From NCBI GenBank assembly GCA_965219855.1, contig CBDCOR010000022.1, positions 682,001-746,000 of the forward strand: a stretch of 64,000 bases of DNA, in the 5' to 3' direction. The DNA comes from CAUZIZ01 sp965219855. Its GTDB lineage: Bacteria > Acidobacteriota > UBA6911 > RPQK01 > JAJDTT01. Position numbers and translations under genes: made by a program. Below the pieces are notes generated by a model. It ran no database searches. It had not been told where the DNA came from and was given only the letters and a program-made list of their open reading frames with translations. Within the stretch, counting starts at the first letter, position 1. Every line of letters starts with the position of its first letter. Shown here in pieces: positions 1 through 9,811 of this stretch.

Positions 1-953
1 TCGGTGATGACGCGAAGTGGGCGGAACATTCCAGCGGTATTGGGAAGATCCTGGCGCATGGCACAGCGCACACACACCGCAACTGCGCCGATGGTGAAGG
101 AAAGAGTGCTGTTCAGAGCCCCCCGAACCTGGGGATCGGTACCGGTGAAGTCTGCCGTCAGCGTGTCTCCATCGATGGTGACTCGTACCTCTAGACGAAC
201 CCTGGGCCCACCCACCCCGTCGCTGTCCATATAATCTACGAAGCTATTACTGCCATCGGGCCAGGAAGCGATCTCGGCTCGCATCAAGCGCTCGGTGTAG
301 GCGATCAAATCGGCGGCGCAATCGGCGAAGATCTTTGGATCGTAGCGTCGAATGAGTTGGTGGATCGAGCGCTCCCCGATGTTGCAGGCAGCAACCTGGG
401 CCCTGAGATCCCCCAGGGTGAACTCGGGTACCCGCACATTGGTCCGGATCAGCTCATGAATGGCCACATCCGGCTCACCACAATGATAGAACTTGAGCCA
501 GGGTATGCGGAGTCCTTCTTGGAAAATCTCGGTGTTGTCACAGGCTGAGCTTCCCGGCAATCTACCCCCCAGGTCAAGATGATGGGCAGTCGTCACCGAG
601 AAAGAGACTCTCTTCCCTTCCCAGAAGATCGGCTTCACGATGTAGATATCAGGAATGTGCATCCCCCCACCGAAGGGATCGTTCATGATGAAGATATCTC
701 CCGGCTCCATGGAGTCGCCGAACTTCTCCAGGAGAGCCTCCATCGCGTGGGGGACGGATCCAAGATGGAGGGGAATGGTCACACCCTGCGCAATCATGTT
801 GCCGTCGGCGTCACACAGTGAAGTGGAGTAGTCCAGGCAGTCGCGCACAATGGTGGAATAGGCGGTTCGATAGAGGGCCAGAGACATTTCGTCGGCTGCA
901 GACGAAAGTGCGTTCTGCATGATTTCGCGTGTGATCGGATCGATCTCAGACAT
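1..953 (-). CDS. hyuB: HyuB: hydantoinase B/oxoprolinase family subunit (partial, runs off left edge)
   Basis: Subunit that pairs with HyuA in ATP-dependent opening of cyclic amides such as hydantoins or 5-oxoproline; the exact substrate cannot be read from sequence. The first 317 codons are present and stay open to the window edge. The N-terminus contains DPITREIMQNAL and residues 91-102 read NDPFGGGMHIPD, both typical of this family. The ATG at 953-951 overlaps the last codons of hyuA by 8 bases, so the two subunits are translationally coupled. Family assignment is strong; substrate is unknown. Confidence 0.93.
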   Translation of the reverse strand, partial: MSEIDPITREIMQNALSSAADEMSLALYRTAYSTIVRDCLDYSTSLCDADGNMIAQGVTIPLHLGSVPHAMEALLEKFGDSMEPGDIFIMNDPFGGGMHIPDIYIVKPIFWEGKRVSFSVTTAHHLDLGGRLPGSSACDNTEIFQEGLRIPWLKFYHCGEPDVAIHELIRTNVRVPEFTLGDLRAQVAACNIGERSIHQLIRRYDPKIFADCAADLIAYTERLMRAEIASWPDGSNSFVDYMDSDGVGGPRVRLEVRVTIDGDTLTADFTGTDPQVRGALNSTLSFTIGAVAVCVRCAMRQDLPNTAGMFRPLRVIT

Positions 954-3039
954 CCACTAACTCCATGACGACATTTCCAGCTTCATCCACCCGGGCGGTG
1001 GCGTCAGTCGGAACCACGATAGTCGAATCGTACTCATCAATGAGCAGTGGCCCCTGCCTGGGCTCCGTCAACTGCGTCCGTGCCAGAACGGGCGTGTCCA
1101 TCACCTCTCCCGAAAAACAGGCATCCCTGGTGAGTCCAGCCTTCACCGGATAGGGAGCCGGTCTGAGCACTTGATCTCGTGACGGCGCGCCGGCCCGGCC
1201 GATCAGGCGGACGGCAACCACTTCGATCGGGTTGTCAGGATCCGACCCATGACCGTAGAGTTGCTCGTGCTCCGCTTGGAAGGCGGAGCAGAGTCGGGCA
1301 ACGGCGACATCATCGATCTGCTCCTCGAAAACCTCGAGCCGGATTTCCGAGGTCTGCCCCTTGAAGCGTACATCGCAATGGCACTGCAGCTGCACCTCTT
1401 CGGCCCCGAAACCCTCACAGCCAAACTGATCAAGCATGCCCCGGGCCATCTCGGCTCTGATATCCTGCAGAGCCCCTGCCGTCAATCGACTACTCGAGAG
1501 AAGGCAGCTGCGAACGTCGTGGTGCTCGATCCCGGAGCATAGCAGCCCCAAAGCACTGAATAGACCGGGCAGAGGAGGCACGATCACACGACTGATTCCC
1601 AATTCGCGAGCCAGACCTGCGGCATGGATCGGTCCGGAGCCGCCGAAAGCCATGAGGACGAAGCTTCGTGGATCGCGACCGCGCTCCGTGGACACCGCCC
1701 GCAGGGCTCTCATTGTGCGCGCATTGCCGATCTGATGAATCCCCTCCGCCGCCTGTACGACACTCATACCCAAAGGTTTTGCGATGGCTTCGGCAATGGC
1801 CCTTTCTGCGGCCGTCGAATCGATGGTGACTTCGCCATCCGCCAGTTTCCCCGGGCGAATGTATCCCAGCACTACGTTGGCATCGGTGAGCGTGGGTTCA
1901 GTGCCTCCCCGCTGATAGCACACAGGCCCGGGCACGGCGCCAGCTCTCCGGGGGCCGACGCGGAGACCGCCCGCCGGGTCCAGATAGGCAATGCTGCCGC
2001 CGCCGGCTCCAACTTCACCAATGTCGATGCTGGGAGCCCGGATCAGCTCGCCCCCACCGCCGACGAGTCGATTGCCCACCGACAGTGAGGAACCCACTTC
2101 GTACTCCGAGCTGTAGTCGATCCGGCCCCCCTCGATCATCGAGGACTTGGCCGTCGTACCGCCCATATCCAGCGTGATGAGGTCCCTGATCCCCAGTCGG
2201 TCCCCTACGAAGGCGGCGGCCAGTACACCGGCCGCGGGACCCGACTCCAACATGAACACTGGACGCCGAGCGGCATCGTGTTCCGGGGTCAAACCGCCCG
2301 CGGACTGCATGATGAGCAGCGGGGCATCGATTCCCTGTTGGCGTAATCCGTCGCGGAGTGCCTGGAGGTAGCCTTCCATGGTGGGACGGACGTAGGCATT
2401 CACTACCGTAGTAGCTGTGCGTTCGTATTCTTTCCGCTCCGGTAGAACCTGATGTGAAAGGGAAATAGGAATCCTCGGGAACTGCTCACGAAGAAACTCT
2501 CCCACCGCGATCTCGTGTTGAGGAAAGGCATAGGAGTGGAGAAAAGCCACGGCAATCGATTCGACCGACTCGGCCTCGATCCTCTCCTTGATGATCCACA
2601 GATCCTTCTCCTCCAGGGGTACCAGCACCTCACCGTCGACCGCGACTCGCTCCGATACTTCAAATCGCAGGTACCGCTCTACCAGCACCTCCGGCTTTTC
2701 GAAAAACAGGTCGTAAATCTGGGGAGCCCGGATGCGGCGCAGTTCCAGAACATCCCTGAAACCCCTGGTGGTAACCAGCGCAGTCTTCGCACCTCGGTGC
2801 TCCAGAACGGCATTGGTCGCCACGGTAGTGCCGTGGGCGAACTGGCCAACGGCAGCGCCGGGAGCTTTTGCTTGAGTCAACAAGCGGGTAGTAGCATCGA
2901 CGACAGCCCGATCGAAATTGGGCGGAGTAGACGGGAGCTTGTAGGTCCAAAGATTGCCACGATCATCCAGCAGCAATACATCGGTGAAGATTCCGCCTAC
3001 GTCGGCGCCGACTCGAATGAGTTTCAGGGTTGGGTTCAT
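946..3039 (-). CDS. hyuA: HyuA: hydantoinase A/oxoprolinase family subunit
   Basis: A 697-residue ATP-binding subunit of the hydantoinase/oxoprolinase/acetone-carboxylase family, partner of the downstream HyuB. The N-terminal actin-like nucleotide fold starts at residues 10-20; its usual GGTFTD loop reads GGIFTD here (Thr to Ile at residue 17). The second phosphate-binding motif LDMGGTTAK lies near residue 300 and GGSGP near residue 470. Length is normal for the family. The ATG at 3039 overlaps the stop of the upstream CocE remnant (ATGA), which suggests the three genes were one operon for an amide or peptide substrate. Whether the Thr to Ile change lowers activity is not known. Confidence 0.93.
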   Translation of the reverse strand: MNPTLKLIRVGADVGGIFTDVLLLDDRGNLWTYKLPSTPPNFDRAVVDATTRLLTQAKAPGAAVGQFAHGTTVATNAVLEHRGAKTALVTTRGFRDVLELRRIRAPQIYDLFFEKPEVLVERYLRFEVSERVAVDGEVLVPLEEKDLWIIKERIEAESVESIAVAFLHSYAFPQHEIAVGEFLREQFPRIPISLSHQVLPERKEYERTATTVVNAYVRPTMEGYLQALRDGLRQQGIDAPLLIMQSAGGLTPEHDAARRPVFMLESGPAAGVLAAAFVGDRLGIRDLITLDMGGTTAKSSMIEGGRIDYSSEYEVGSSLSVGNRLVGGGGELIRAPSIDIGEVGAGGGSIAYLDPAGGLRVGPRRAGAVPGPVCYQRGGTEPTLTDANVVLGYIRPGKLADGEVTIDSTAAERAIAEAIAKPLGMSVVQAAEGIHQIGNARTMRALRAVSTERGRDPRSFVLMAFGGSGPIHAAGLARELGISRVIVPPLPGLFSALGLLCSGIEHHDVRSCLLSSSRLTAGALQDIRAEMARGMLDQFGCEGFGAEEVQLQCHCDVRFKGQTSEIRLEVFEEQIDDVAVARLCSAFQAEHEQLYGHGSDPDNPIEVVAVRLIGRAGAPSRDQVLRPAPYPVKAGLTRDACFSGEVMDTPVLARTQLTEPRQGPLLIDEYDSTIVVPTDATARVDEAGNVVMELVDV

Positions 3040-3515
3040 CGTGGAATGACGGACAAAGTGCTGTGCGATGGGTAATGGGGGTCGTGATGGATCTTCTGTT
3101 CCGCAACCTGGATCCCGGTGTCGGTAGCCGGATCGTCACCGGTATTGAGATTTCGATCGAAGCGAGGAAAGTTACTGCTCGACACCTCAAGTCGAATCCG
3201 GTGCCCCTTCCGAAACAGATTACTGGTCTCCCAGATCTGGATCTGGAACTGGTACACCTTGGAGGGCTCTATCAGCGTGGGGTCCTCGTAGGAGGCACGA
3301 AACCGATCGCGGCGGTACAGAGTCGCATACAGCCCAACTCCGTCGCGCATTGGGATCTTCAGGTCTAGTCGGACGCGCACATTAACTTCCCCAGCGTCTG
3401 ACCCTTGAGAGCGTTTTCCGAACCTGCGAGATGATATCACGCGCTCGCGGAAAAGAGGACGGCTGAGGTAGACTTCAGAAGTGTCCGGTACCCCCTCGTG
3501 GGCGCTGGAACTCAA
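3036..3515 (-). pseudogene. Internally deleted CocE/NonD-family hydrolase
   Basis: A 159-codon open frame that joins the N-terminal signature of CocE/X-Pro dipeptidyl-peptidase hydrolases (IPMRDGVGLYATLYR, about residues 54-68) directly to the C-terminal jelly-roll end (GHRIRLEVSSSNFPRFDRNLNTG region and the closing HDPHYPS...VIPR). Intact family members are about 550-650 residues, so some 400 residues containing the Ser-Asp-His catalytic triad are missing while the frame is kept. It sits directly upstream of hyuA with an ATGA overlap. I read it as a deletion remnant whose frame persists, perhaps because it is coupled to hyuA translation. The N-terminal 45 residues are not recognisable. Confidence 0.75.
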
Positions 3516-3600
3516 ACGCTGAATTGACGGTTTCGGAAGGGTCGACTATCGTGTCTCCTAAGATCTCTGGTCCACGAAAGACTAATCAAGAAAGGACGAG

Positions 3601-4917
3601 ATGATGGCGAATCTCAAGCGCCGCGAGTTTCTGAAGAACACGACACTGGCGGCAGGAGCCGCCTCCCTGGTTGGCCCCGCCGCTTGGGCCGGGGCCAACG
3701 ACCGCATCAACGTGGCCATCATCGACATGGGCGGCCGGGGTGGAGGCGTCATGAAGACGGTGGATGCCTTGGACCGGGTCCAGGTGGTGACAGTCTGTGA
3801 TCCGGACCAGAACCGGAGGGAGAAATGGGCCGCCGAGTTGGAAACCCTGAAGGGACGAAAACCCGCCACGGAGGTAGACCTGAGGCGGATCATGGATGAT
3901 TCCGAGATCGACGCCGTGATCATGACTTGCTGCAATCACTGGCATGCTCCGGCCGGAATCTGGGCCTGCCAAGCAGGCAAGCATGCCTACGTCGAGAAAC
4001 CGATCTCCCACAATCTGAAGGAAGGCCGGATGCTGGTCCAGGCCGCTCGCAAGTACCAGCGCGTGGTCATGGGAGGGACCCAACGCCGTTCGCATCCCAA
4101 TTTCCAAAAGGCCATCAGCATGATCCACGACGGCATCATTGGCGACATCTACATGACCCGCTGGCTCCTACCCGGCCCTCGTGAGTCGATTGGATTCAAG
4201 AAGCCTGCAGCGCCACCCGATTCGCTCGACTGGAACCTTTGGCGTGGTCCTGCTGTTGAGCAGCCCTTCCACGCGAATCTCGTGCACTACAACTGGCATT
4301 GGTTCTGGGACTTCGGAGGCGGCGAAATGGGCAACAACGGAAGCCACTCGGTGGACATCTGCCACTGGGGGCTGGGCAGGTCCAAGGGGCTTCCCACCCG
4401 CATCGATGCCGTGGGGGGCCGGTTCGGCTACCGGGATCAGGCTCAGACTCCCAACACTCTGACCTCGACCTATCAGTATTCCGACGGAACGATGCTGGTA
4501 GGGGAGATCCGCGGCTACTACACAGGAGAACCCAGAAGCTGGCACTTCTACGGAACCAAGGGACACATGCGCATCCTCTCAGAAGGAAACTTCGAAGTCT
4601 TTATGGGACGCAGCAAGAAACCGGAACCAGAGCTGGGAAACCTGCCTCCAGTAGGCAAGGGGTTTCAGAAGGTCGACCAGATCCAGTTCAGCAACTTCTT
4701 CCAGGCCATCCGGGAGGGACGACCCGATATCCTCAACGCCGAGATCGAGGACATCCACCTCTCCAATGCCTTCTGCCATCTAGGCAACATCTCCTACCGG
4801 CTGGGGAGGGAGTTAAGGTTTGACCCGGAGACGGAGACTTTTCCAGGAGACAAGGAAGCCAACGAACTGCTGACACGCCAGTACCATCCAGAGTTCCAGC
4901 TGCCGGAGAAGGTGTGA
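3601..4917 (+). CDS. Tat-exported Gfo/Idh/MocA-family oxidoreductase
   Basis: NAD(P)-dependent sugar or inositol dehydrogenase-like protein of 438 residues. A twin-arginine signal (KRREFLK then a hydrophobic stretch ending AWA-GA near residue 31) predicts export of the folded protein. The Rossmann fold follows (INVAIIDMGGRGGG, residues 36-49), then the family signature EKPISHN near residue 138 and a GGGEMGNNGSHSVDICHW segment near 240 with the His expected in the active site. Two ATG codons are adjacent; AAAGGACGAG sits just upstream as ribosome binding site. This Tat-fused subgroup is common in Acidobacteriota and Planctomycetota. Substrate unknown. Confidence 0.93.
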   Translation: MMANLKRREFLKNTTLAAGAASLVGPAAWAGANDRINVAIIDMGGRGGGVMKTVDALDRVQVVTVCDPDQNRREKWAAELETLKGRKPATEVDLRRIMDDSEIDAVIMTCCNHWHAPAGIWACQAGKHAYVEKPISHNLKEGRMLVQAARKYQRVVMGGTQRRSHPNFQKAISMIHDGIIGDIYMTRWLLPGPRESIGFKKPAAPPDSLDWNLWRGPAVEQPFHANLVHYNWHWFWDFGGGEMGNNGSHSVDICHWGLGRSKGLPTRIDAVGGRFGYRDQAQTPNTLTSTYQYSDGTMLVGEIRGYYTGEPRSWHFYGTKGHMRILSEGNFEVFMGRSKKPEPELGNLPPVGKGFQKVDQIQFSNFFQAIREGRPDILNAEIEDIHLSNAFCHLGNISYRLGRELRFDPETETFPGDKEANELLTRQYHPEFQLPEKV

Positions 4918-5235
4918 GGGGCCGGATGCACAAGACATGCATTTTGAGTCCTCGCCGGAAAGTTCAGCCGCTTCAACGATTTGCCCGAACTTCTAGTTAG
5001 GACACGGGAAGCCTTGAACGTCCGCTTATAGGCCCAGGTCGACGCCAGTCTCGGGAACGAATGCCTGGATCTTTGCTTCGAGATCCGGGTCGTCCGACAT
5101 GAGAGCCAGATGGGCACACTCGACACGTTGCTTGCGCAAGCAGCCCGAGTGGAATATCATCTAGTTGTTTGGGCCATGCCCGATCTCACATTTAGCCTGC
5201 CTAGCTATTCCGGCTGGCACACGGCGACTCGTAAC
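4918..5235. other. Intergenic region with one doubtful short frame
   Basis: No convincing gene is seen. The only frame with plausible codon use is a 44-codon minus-strand frame (5026-5160), listed separately. No hairpin followed by a T run is evident after the Gfo/Idh gene. Confidence 0.5.
5026..5160 (-). CDS. Possible small protein, 44 aa
   Basis: Minus-strand frame starting MIFHSGCLRKQRVECAHL and ending PETGVDLGL. The acidic tail DDPDLEAKIQAF looks helical. No recognised family and no clear ribosome binding site. It may be a small gene, the 3' remnant of a longer one, or chance. Confidence 0.2.
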   Translation of the reverse strand: MIFHSGCLRKQRVECAHLALMSDDPDLEAKIQAFVPETGVDLGL

Positions 5236-6003
5236 CTAGAAAGAGATGTGTCTCAGCTTTAGCCTATCGCTGTCGACCTCCTCATCTATCCTGTTCAGTT
5301 CAAACACGGTAAACGTCTCGCGCACCATGGCGTTCTTGTGACTGCTTCCGTACTCGGCAAAGTATTCGTCCTTGCTTTCCAATCGTTGTGGAGCATTAAG
5401 ACATTTTGCCAATAAGCCCGACAATTGCATCGCACGGGGGCTTTGCTCTGCATCAGGATAGATTTGAAAGCCACTATCTGGCGGGAGCGCTTTGACCACG
5501 TAATTGTAGATTCTTCGGTCAGCGTCGAAATCGCGTTTCAGTGTGCAGAAATGCAGCGGGACTTTCTGAGATACACCACTTAACGCCTTAAGTTTAGCGC
5601 TCCGCCGCCAGTACTCCCAAACCGATCGTTGTTTTGGCCAGCTGGGATGCGCAATTCTGATACCGACAAAGGCCAAGCCATGCCGGTCAAAAGCCGCTCC
5701 CAGCGCCTGCCGGTAAAACTCCAGGTTGTGTTTATTCGTCGAGAAATGGAGCGGGATACGGAAATTCAATTCCTGAGCGAGAGTCTCAAGCTCGACTTCG
5801 AGCTGGTTCGCCACATTCTTCGGCGCAAGCAGCCCGCCAATTATCACCTTCGATGTCGTCCGGTATCCAAAGCGGCCACTGCGGCCCGCATAAAAAATGA
5901 GAGGGCCTTCGGATCCCGCACTCTTCGCGTTGATCCATCGCGAGCTCAGACAATCCAAGAGAGTCATCCCTAATGCATTCAAAAACACGCGTCTGTCGTT
6001 CAT
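5236..6003 (-). CDS. Hypothetical protein, weakly DUF3800-like
   Basis: 255 residues. The start at 6003 is preferred over the longer upstream frame because AGGAG lies about nine bases before it. The order of a short beta strand (IFYAGRSGRFGYR), a hydrophobic helix VIIGGLLAP, a 'HFSTNKHNLEFYRQAL' helix and then FVGIRIAH resembles the layout of DUF3800 proteins, an RNase H-like fold often found beside mobile elements. The DESG-type acidic strand is not present, so the match is only by shape. It lies next to a decayed pentapeptide-repeat gene. Function unknown. Confidence 0.5.
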   Translation of the reverse strand: MNDRRVFLNALGMTLLDCLSSRWINAKSAGSEGPLIFYAGRSGRFGYRTTSKVIIGGLLAPKNVANQLEVELETLAQELNFRIPLHFSTNKHNLEFYRQALGAAFDRHGLAFVGIRIAHPSWPKQRSVWEYWRRSAKLKALSGVSQKVPLHFCTLKRDFDADRRIYNYVVKALPPDSGFQIYPDAEQSPRAMQLSGLLAKCLNAPQRLESKDEYFAEYGSSHKNAMVRETFTVFELNRIDEEVDSDRLKLRHISF

Positions 6004-6013
6004 CTGAAATCTC

Positions 6014-6812
6014 CTAAGGATGGAGGCATCTGGCGCCAGCATCAGCTCGTACGTTCTCGAGTCGTATGTCTCGGCGAGACCGCACGCCACAGAAGTTGGC
6101 AGCCGATAGGTCTGCGCCCTCGAAATTGACGAAATCGAGGGTTGTGCCAGTGAAGTCGGCGTTTGGTAGATCAGCTTCCTTGAATTCAGATGCGGTCAGA
6201 TCGCTTCCTGAAAAGTCTGCGCGTGATAGGGTCGCGCGCCCGAAATCGACACCGAGGAACTTCGTGTTGATCAGCTGGGCCTCATCGACCTGGATATGCC
6301 TCAGATCGATTTCCTTTAAATGGACCAGGCCACCGAGTTTTTGTTCCCCATCAAGCAGGCGAGAAAGAACATAAACACCCATCTGAATATCAGGTCGTGC
6401 CGTTGTGGCAGAGTCATGCGCGGTGACAGGTTTTCTAGCCCGCTCGTTCAGATATGCCGTAACGATTTGCACGAGCGCCGGACGCTCCGCATCCGAGGAT
6501 GCTCAAAGTCGGTCAAGCTGCAGAAGTGCAGCGGCGCTGATTTCCGGTCGTTTGTCATCAACTTCGATCAGCTGTCCCAACGCGCCGTATAGGATCTGTC
6601 GGTCTTCCGCACGGACCTTCAGTCCGTACTCATAGAATGAATACGCCGCACCAAAGATGATGGAGACTCCTCCGAAATTCTTCCTTAATCTGCGACAGTG
6701 TCTCGCCTGCGGCCCTACGCTTTCTAATAGCTTGGCTAGCAATCGCATTGCCCGCGACAAGAAATCCGACAATGGCGGCGATGAGTATCAACAACGTGTA
6801 GATATCCAGCAT
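6014..6812 (-). pseudogene. Frameshifted membrane-anchored pentapeptide-repeat protein
   Basis: Three overlapping frames together give one protein. Starting at 6812, a single transmembrane helix (LLILIAAIVGFLVAGNAIA) leads to a basic helix. The second frame continues with GAAYSFYEYGLKVRAEDRQ and ISAAALLQLDRL. The third runs from VTAYLNERARKPV into about seven pentapeptide repeats of the A(D/N)Lxx type (ADFSGSDLTASEFKEADL...). At least two frameshifts, near 6650-6690 and near 6500, break it. Related proteins are membrane-tethered right-handed beta-helices of unknown role. Frame breaks could in principle be sequence errors, but several in one gene favours decay. Confidence 0.65.
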
Positions 6813-6842
6813 GGCCCCTGAAGCTCTCCAAAAATGGAACAC

Positions 6843-7397
6843 GAACAGTAGTCAAGTCTCGGCTTGCCGGCCATCCTTGGATGCCGGTGGTCTGGCACCC
6901 ATCCTTGCTGTCAAATCGCTTGGGTCTATTCGGATCGTAACCCCCTCTTGGATAGGAAGTTCCTTTTCTGAGGGGAGTGTATCGAACCCGTGAAGATCCG
7001 GTCAAGGAGCATTAAGACTTTGCCTCTTCCGGGGAAGATTTGCATAGGCGAAAGCGGCCGATCAGGGGCGATCTACTCTTACACTGTTTGTACGGTCAGA
7101 TCTGGGCTATCTCACCCGGCTGTCAAGGACCAGCCTGAATCCGTTCTCGAACTGCACCAGTGCACATGGCCCAGCATCTATCGGCGTTCCAGCCTTCCTT
7201 GCGCCACGAGCCAGAAGATTCTCGCTTCTCGTGATCACCTTACCTTTCATCCCTGGGGAGATCAGGATCCAGCACCGTCGAGACGGCCCGACACCAACGT
7301 CACTCGGCCGACTTGTCGGTCGGCAGGACGATGGGGGGCTGCGGGTCGAGCGGCCTGAGATTTCGGCCGGCCAGGGCGGGGTAATCGGGCGCGAGCA
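6843..7397. other. Decayed or empty region
   Basis: No intact gene is seen. A minus-strand frame near 7110-7260 (ITRSENLLARGARKAG) looks protein-like but could not be assigned; it may belong to the same decayed gene as the adjacent arylsulfotransferase-like fragment. Confidence 0.4.
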
Positions 7398-7496
7398 CGC
7401 TTGCGGGTTGCCCCAGCGATACAGGAGATCATCGCCTCGCCCACCAGCGCGATCGATGATCCAGATCTCGTTGAACCTCGGTACGCTCAGGGCCAT
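7398..7496 (-). pseudogene. Fragment resembling arylsulfotransferase
   Basis: About 33 codons reading SVPRFNEIWIIDRAGG and DDLLYRWGNPQA. This matches the typical 'SxxxNExWIIDHS...GDLLYRWGNP' block of aryl-sulfate sulfotransferase (ASST) family proteins, which transfer sulfate between phenolic compounds in the periplasm. The reading frame is lost on both sides, so only a fossil remains. Confidence 0.45.
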
Positions 7497-7514
7497 CTGG
7501 TCGAGACCGGCGTG

Positions 7515-7860
7515 CTAGGCAACGGCGTTGGTGTGCAGCAAGTCCGACCGCAGCTCTTCACGGGTGGCGTCGAGGGGCACGTAACCCAGCGTCTTGACGG
7601 AACGCACTCCTGGCCGGTCCCGGATGTAGGCAACGTACTGCTTGCGCTGGCTGTCCCAGAAACCCAGATCCAGGCCCGAATCCATCTTCTCCTGGATCAT
7701 GAGGGCTTCTGACGAATGGTCTTCCAGTGGATTCCATCGGGCGAAACCAGACCGAGCATGTGCTTCAGTCCTTCGGAAGGATGGACAACCGCTAGTGCCT
7801 TGTATCTGTCCTCGTCGGGCACCTGGGGATTCTGGTCCTTGAAGACGGTGAAACAATGGC
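7515..7860 (-). pseudogene. Fragment resembling a GH32-like / planctomycete-type exported glycosidase
   Basis: Two frames joined near 7705 give CFTVFKDQNPQVPDEDRYKA then MLGLVSPDGIHWKTI and LGFWDSQRKQYVAYIRD. This order (FkDpNP, RYKAL, SpDGihW, FWD...YVAYiR) is seen in large families of five-bladed beta-propeller proteins related to GH32/GH43. The N- and C-terminal parts are missing and a frameshift breaks the rest. Family recognition is from memory and moderate. Confidence 0.4.
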
Positions 7861-7921
7861 TTCCCTCAAGCGGTCATGCGACCCCGACTGGATAACAGCA
7901 ATTCACTTTCGACCCGGGGCT

Positions 7922-9811
7922 TCAACCAATCAGCGAGTTTGCGAAGAACGCTGCGACATATGCCAGCACGGTCATGTAGGCAAACTGGATGACAGGCCAC
8001 TTCCAGCCTCCCGTCTCCCTCCGCACGACTGCCACTGTGGACATGCACTGCATAGCGAAGGCGAAGAACACCAGTAGGGCCACGGCCCCACCCAGGTCCA
8101 ATTCGCTCTTCAGAGCCTCCTGCAAATCCCGGGAACCCTCATCCCCCTCCATTCCGTAGAGGGTGCCCAAAGTTCCTACGATGACTTCCCGGGCCGCCAG
8201 AGAAGTGATGAGTCCTACGCCTATCCTCCAATTGAATCCGAGCGGTTCGATCACCGGCTCGATCGTTCGGCCGACCGTACCTACTACACTCTCGGCTATA
8301 GGAGGAGCTTCGCCGTCCTGGAGAGGAAGACTGGCTAGAATCCACAAGATGATGCTGGTGGCCATGATCACGGTCCCAGCACGCCTCAAGAAGATCCGGG
8401 CACGATCGAATAGGCGCAGGCCCAGGGACTGCAGGCTTGGTAATCGGTAGGGAGGCATCTCCAAGACGAAAGAGGAGCGACCGCTGCGCAAGACGGACGA
8501 CTTGAGAGCCCAGGCGGTGAAGACAGCTGCCAGGAAACCGAGCAGATATAGACCCAGCATGGTCACGGCACGGGTACCGAGTAGCCCACCCAGAAGCGGC
8601 TGTTCGGGGATGAACGCCGCAATCACCAAGGTGTAGACAGGCAGCCTCGCCGAGCAGGTCATGAAGGGCGCGATCAGGATGGTAGCGATACGATCGCGTT
8701 TGCTCTCGATGGTGCGCGTGGCCATGATGGCGGGGACGGCACAGGCATAGGCCGAAAGCAGCGGAATGAAGGATTTCCCTTGCAGTCCCACGTTCTTCAT
8801 GGTGCGGTCCGCGATCAGGGCGGCCCGGGCCATATAGCCCGAATCCTCCAGGACGCCTATGAAGATGAAGAGGAGAAGGATCTGGGGCAGAAAAACCACG
8901 ACCGAACCCACCCCGCCCCACACCCCTTCGATCAACAGACTCCGAAACCAAGAATCGGGCAGGAAGGCGTTCAGCCAGCTGCCGGAAGCCGAGACGGCGG
9001 CATCCACCCCATCCATCAGGGGCACGGCCACGGTGAACACCGTCTGAAATACAGCAACCACCAGTATCCCGAAGATAAGTGGACCTGCCAGTGGATGGAG
9101 GAAAAGCGCGTCGAGACGACGCGTCCAAAGGGGTGGAGTCGGCGCAGCGTAGTCTGACCCAGTGCCCATCCGGGCCGACCATTCGCGGCATTGGGGAACA
9201 TCCTGAATGACAGGGAGCTCCACCGGATTTGGGACGCCCAGGGCTCCCTCCAGAAACTTCTCGACAGCCGGAACTCCGTCACCAGTTCGAGCGCTGATCA
9301 AGGCGACTGGAGCTCCCAGTCGCTCCGCCAACTTATCGAGGTCGAGTTTCCCGCCCCTCCTTCGCAGATCATCTGCCATGTTGAGGACAACTAAAGTCGG
9401 AACTCCCAGGCTGAGAATGGGCGCGGCGAAGCTCAAGTGGCGCCCCAGATTCGTGGAATCGAGAATGAGGACGATGGCATCGGGAGGGGAGACTCCCGTC
9501 ATGCGACCCGTCAGCACATCATGGGCGACCCGTTCATCTTCCGACATCGGCTTCAGACTGTAGATCCCCGGCAGATCGACCAGTTCGACCTCCAGGCTAC
9601 CGGAGAGACGGGCCTGTCCCACTCGCTTCTCTACGGTGACCCCAGGGTAGTTGGCCACCTTCTGACGCAGTCCGGTGAGGCGATTGAACAGCGTAGACTT
9701 ACCCGCATTGGGTGGGCCCACAACGGCTACCGTACGAACCCTGTCTGAAGCCTGCTGCTGGGTCTCAGGTGCGGCAGCAACCGCCACGGCCCCAGGGTGG
9801 CGCTGACTCAT
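7922..9811 (-). CDS. feoB: FeoB ferrous iron transporter
   Basis: 629-residue inner-membrane Fe(II) transporter. The N-terminal G domain shows G1 GPPNAGKST (residues 32-40), G3 DLPGIYSL and G4 NMAD. It is followed by the GDI helical region and a membrane domain containing two Gate modules, with YACAVPAIMATRTI in the first and SLAAREVIVGTLGTLYG in the second. It is shorter than the 770-residue E. coli protein but within the family range. The ATG at 9811 overlaps the stop of feoA (ATGA), so the two are coupled. Expected to be repressed by iron. Confidence 0.96.
   Translation of the reverse strand: MSQRHPGAVAVAAAPETQQQASDRVRTVAVVGPPNAGKSTLFNRLTGLRQKVANYPGVTVEKRVGQARLSGSLEVELVDLPGIYSLKPMSEDERVAHDVLTGRMTGVSPPDAIVLILDSTNLGRHLSFAAPILSLGVPTLVVLNMADDLRRRGGKLDLDKLAERLGAPVALISARTGDGVPAVEKFLEGALGVPNPVELPVIQDVPQCREWSARMGTGSDYAAPTPPLWTRRLDALFLHPLAGPLIFGILVVAVFQTVFTVAVPLMDGVDAAVSASGSWLNAFLPDSWFRSLLIEGVWGGVGSVVVFLPQILLLFIFIGVLEDSGYMARAALIADRTMKNVGLQGKSFIPLLSAYACAVPAIMATRTIESKRDRIATILIAPFMTCSARLPVYTLVIAAFIPEQPLLGGLLGTRAVTMLGLYLLGFLAAVFTAWALKSSVLRSGRSSFVLEMPPYRLPSLQSLGLRLFDRARIFLRRAGTVIMATSIILWILASLPLQDGEAPPIAESVVGTVGRTIEPVIEPLGFNWRIGVGLITSLAAREVIVGTLGTLYGMEGDEGSRDLQEALKSELDLGGAVALLVFFAFAMQCMSTVAVVRRETGGWKWPVIQFAYMTVLAYVAAFFANSLIG

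Noticed and set aside
15..20. GGIFTD in HyuA (Thr to Ile; protein residues 15-20 of the gene at 946-3039) as evidence of inactivity
   Set aside because: A single substitution in a loop with some natural variation; noted in the feature but too weak for a finding.
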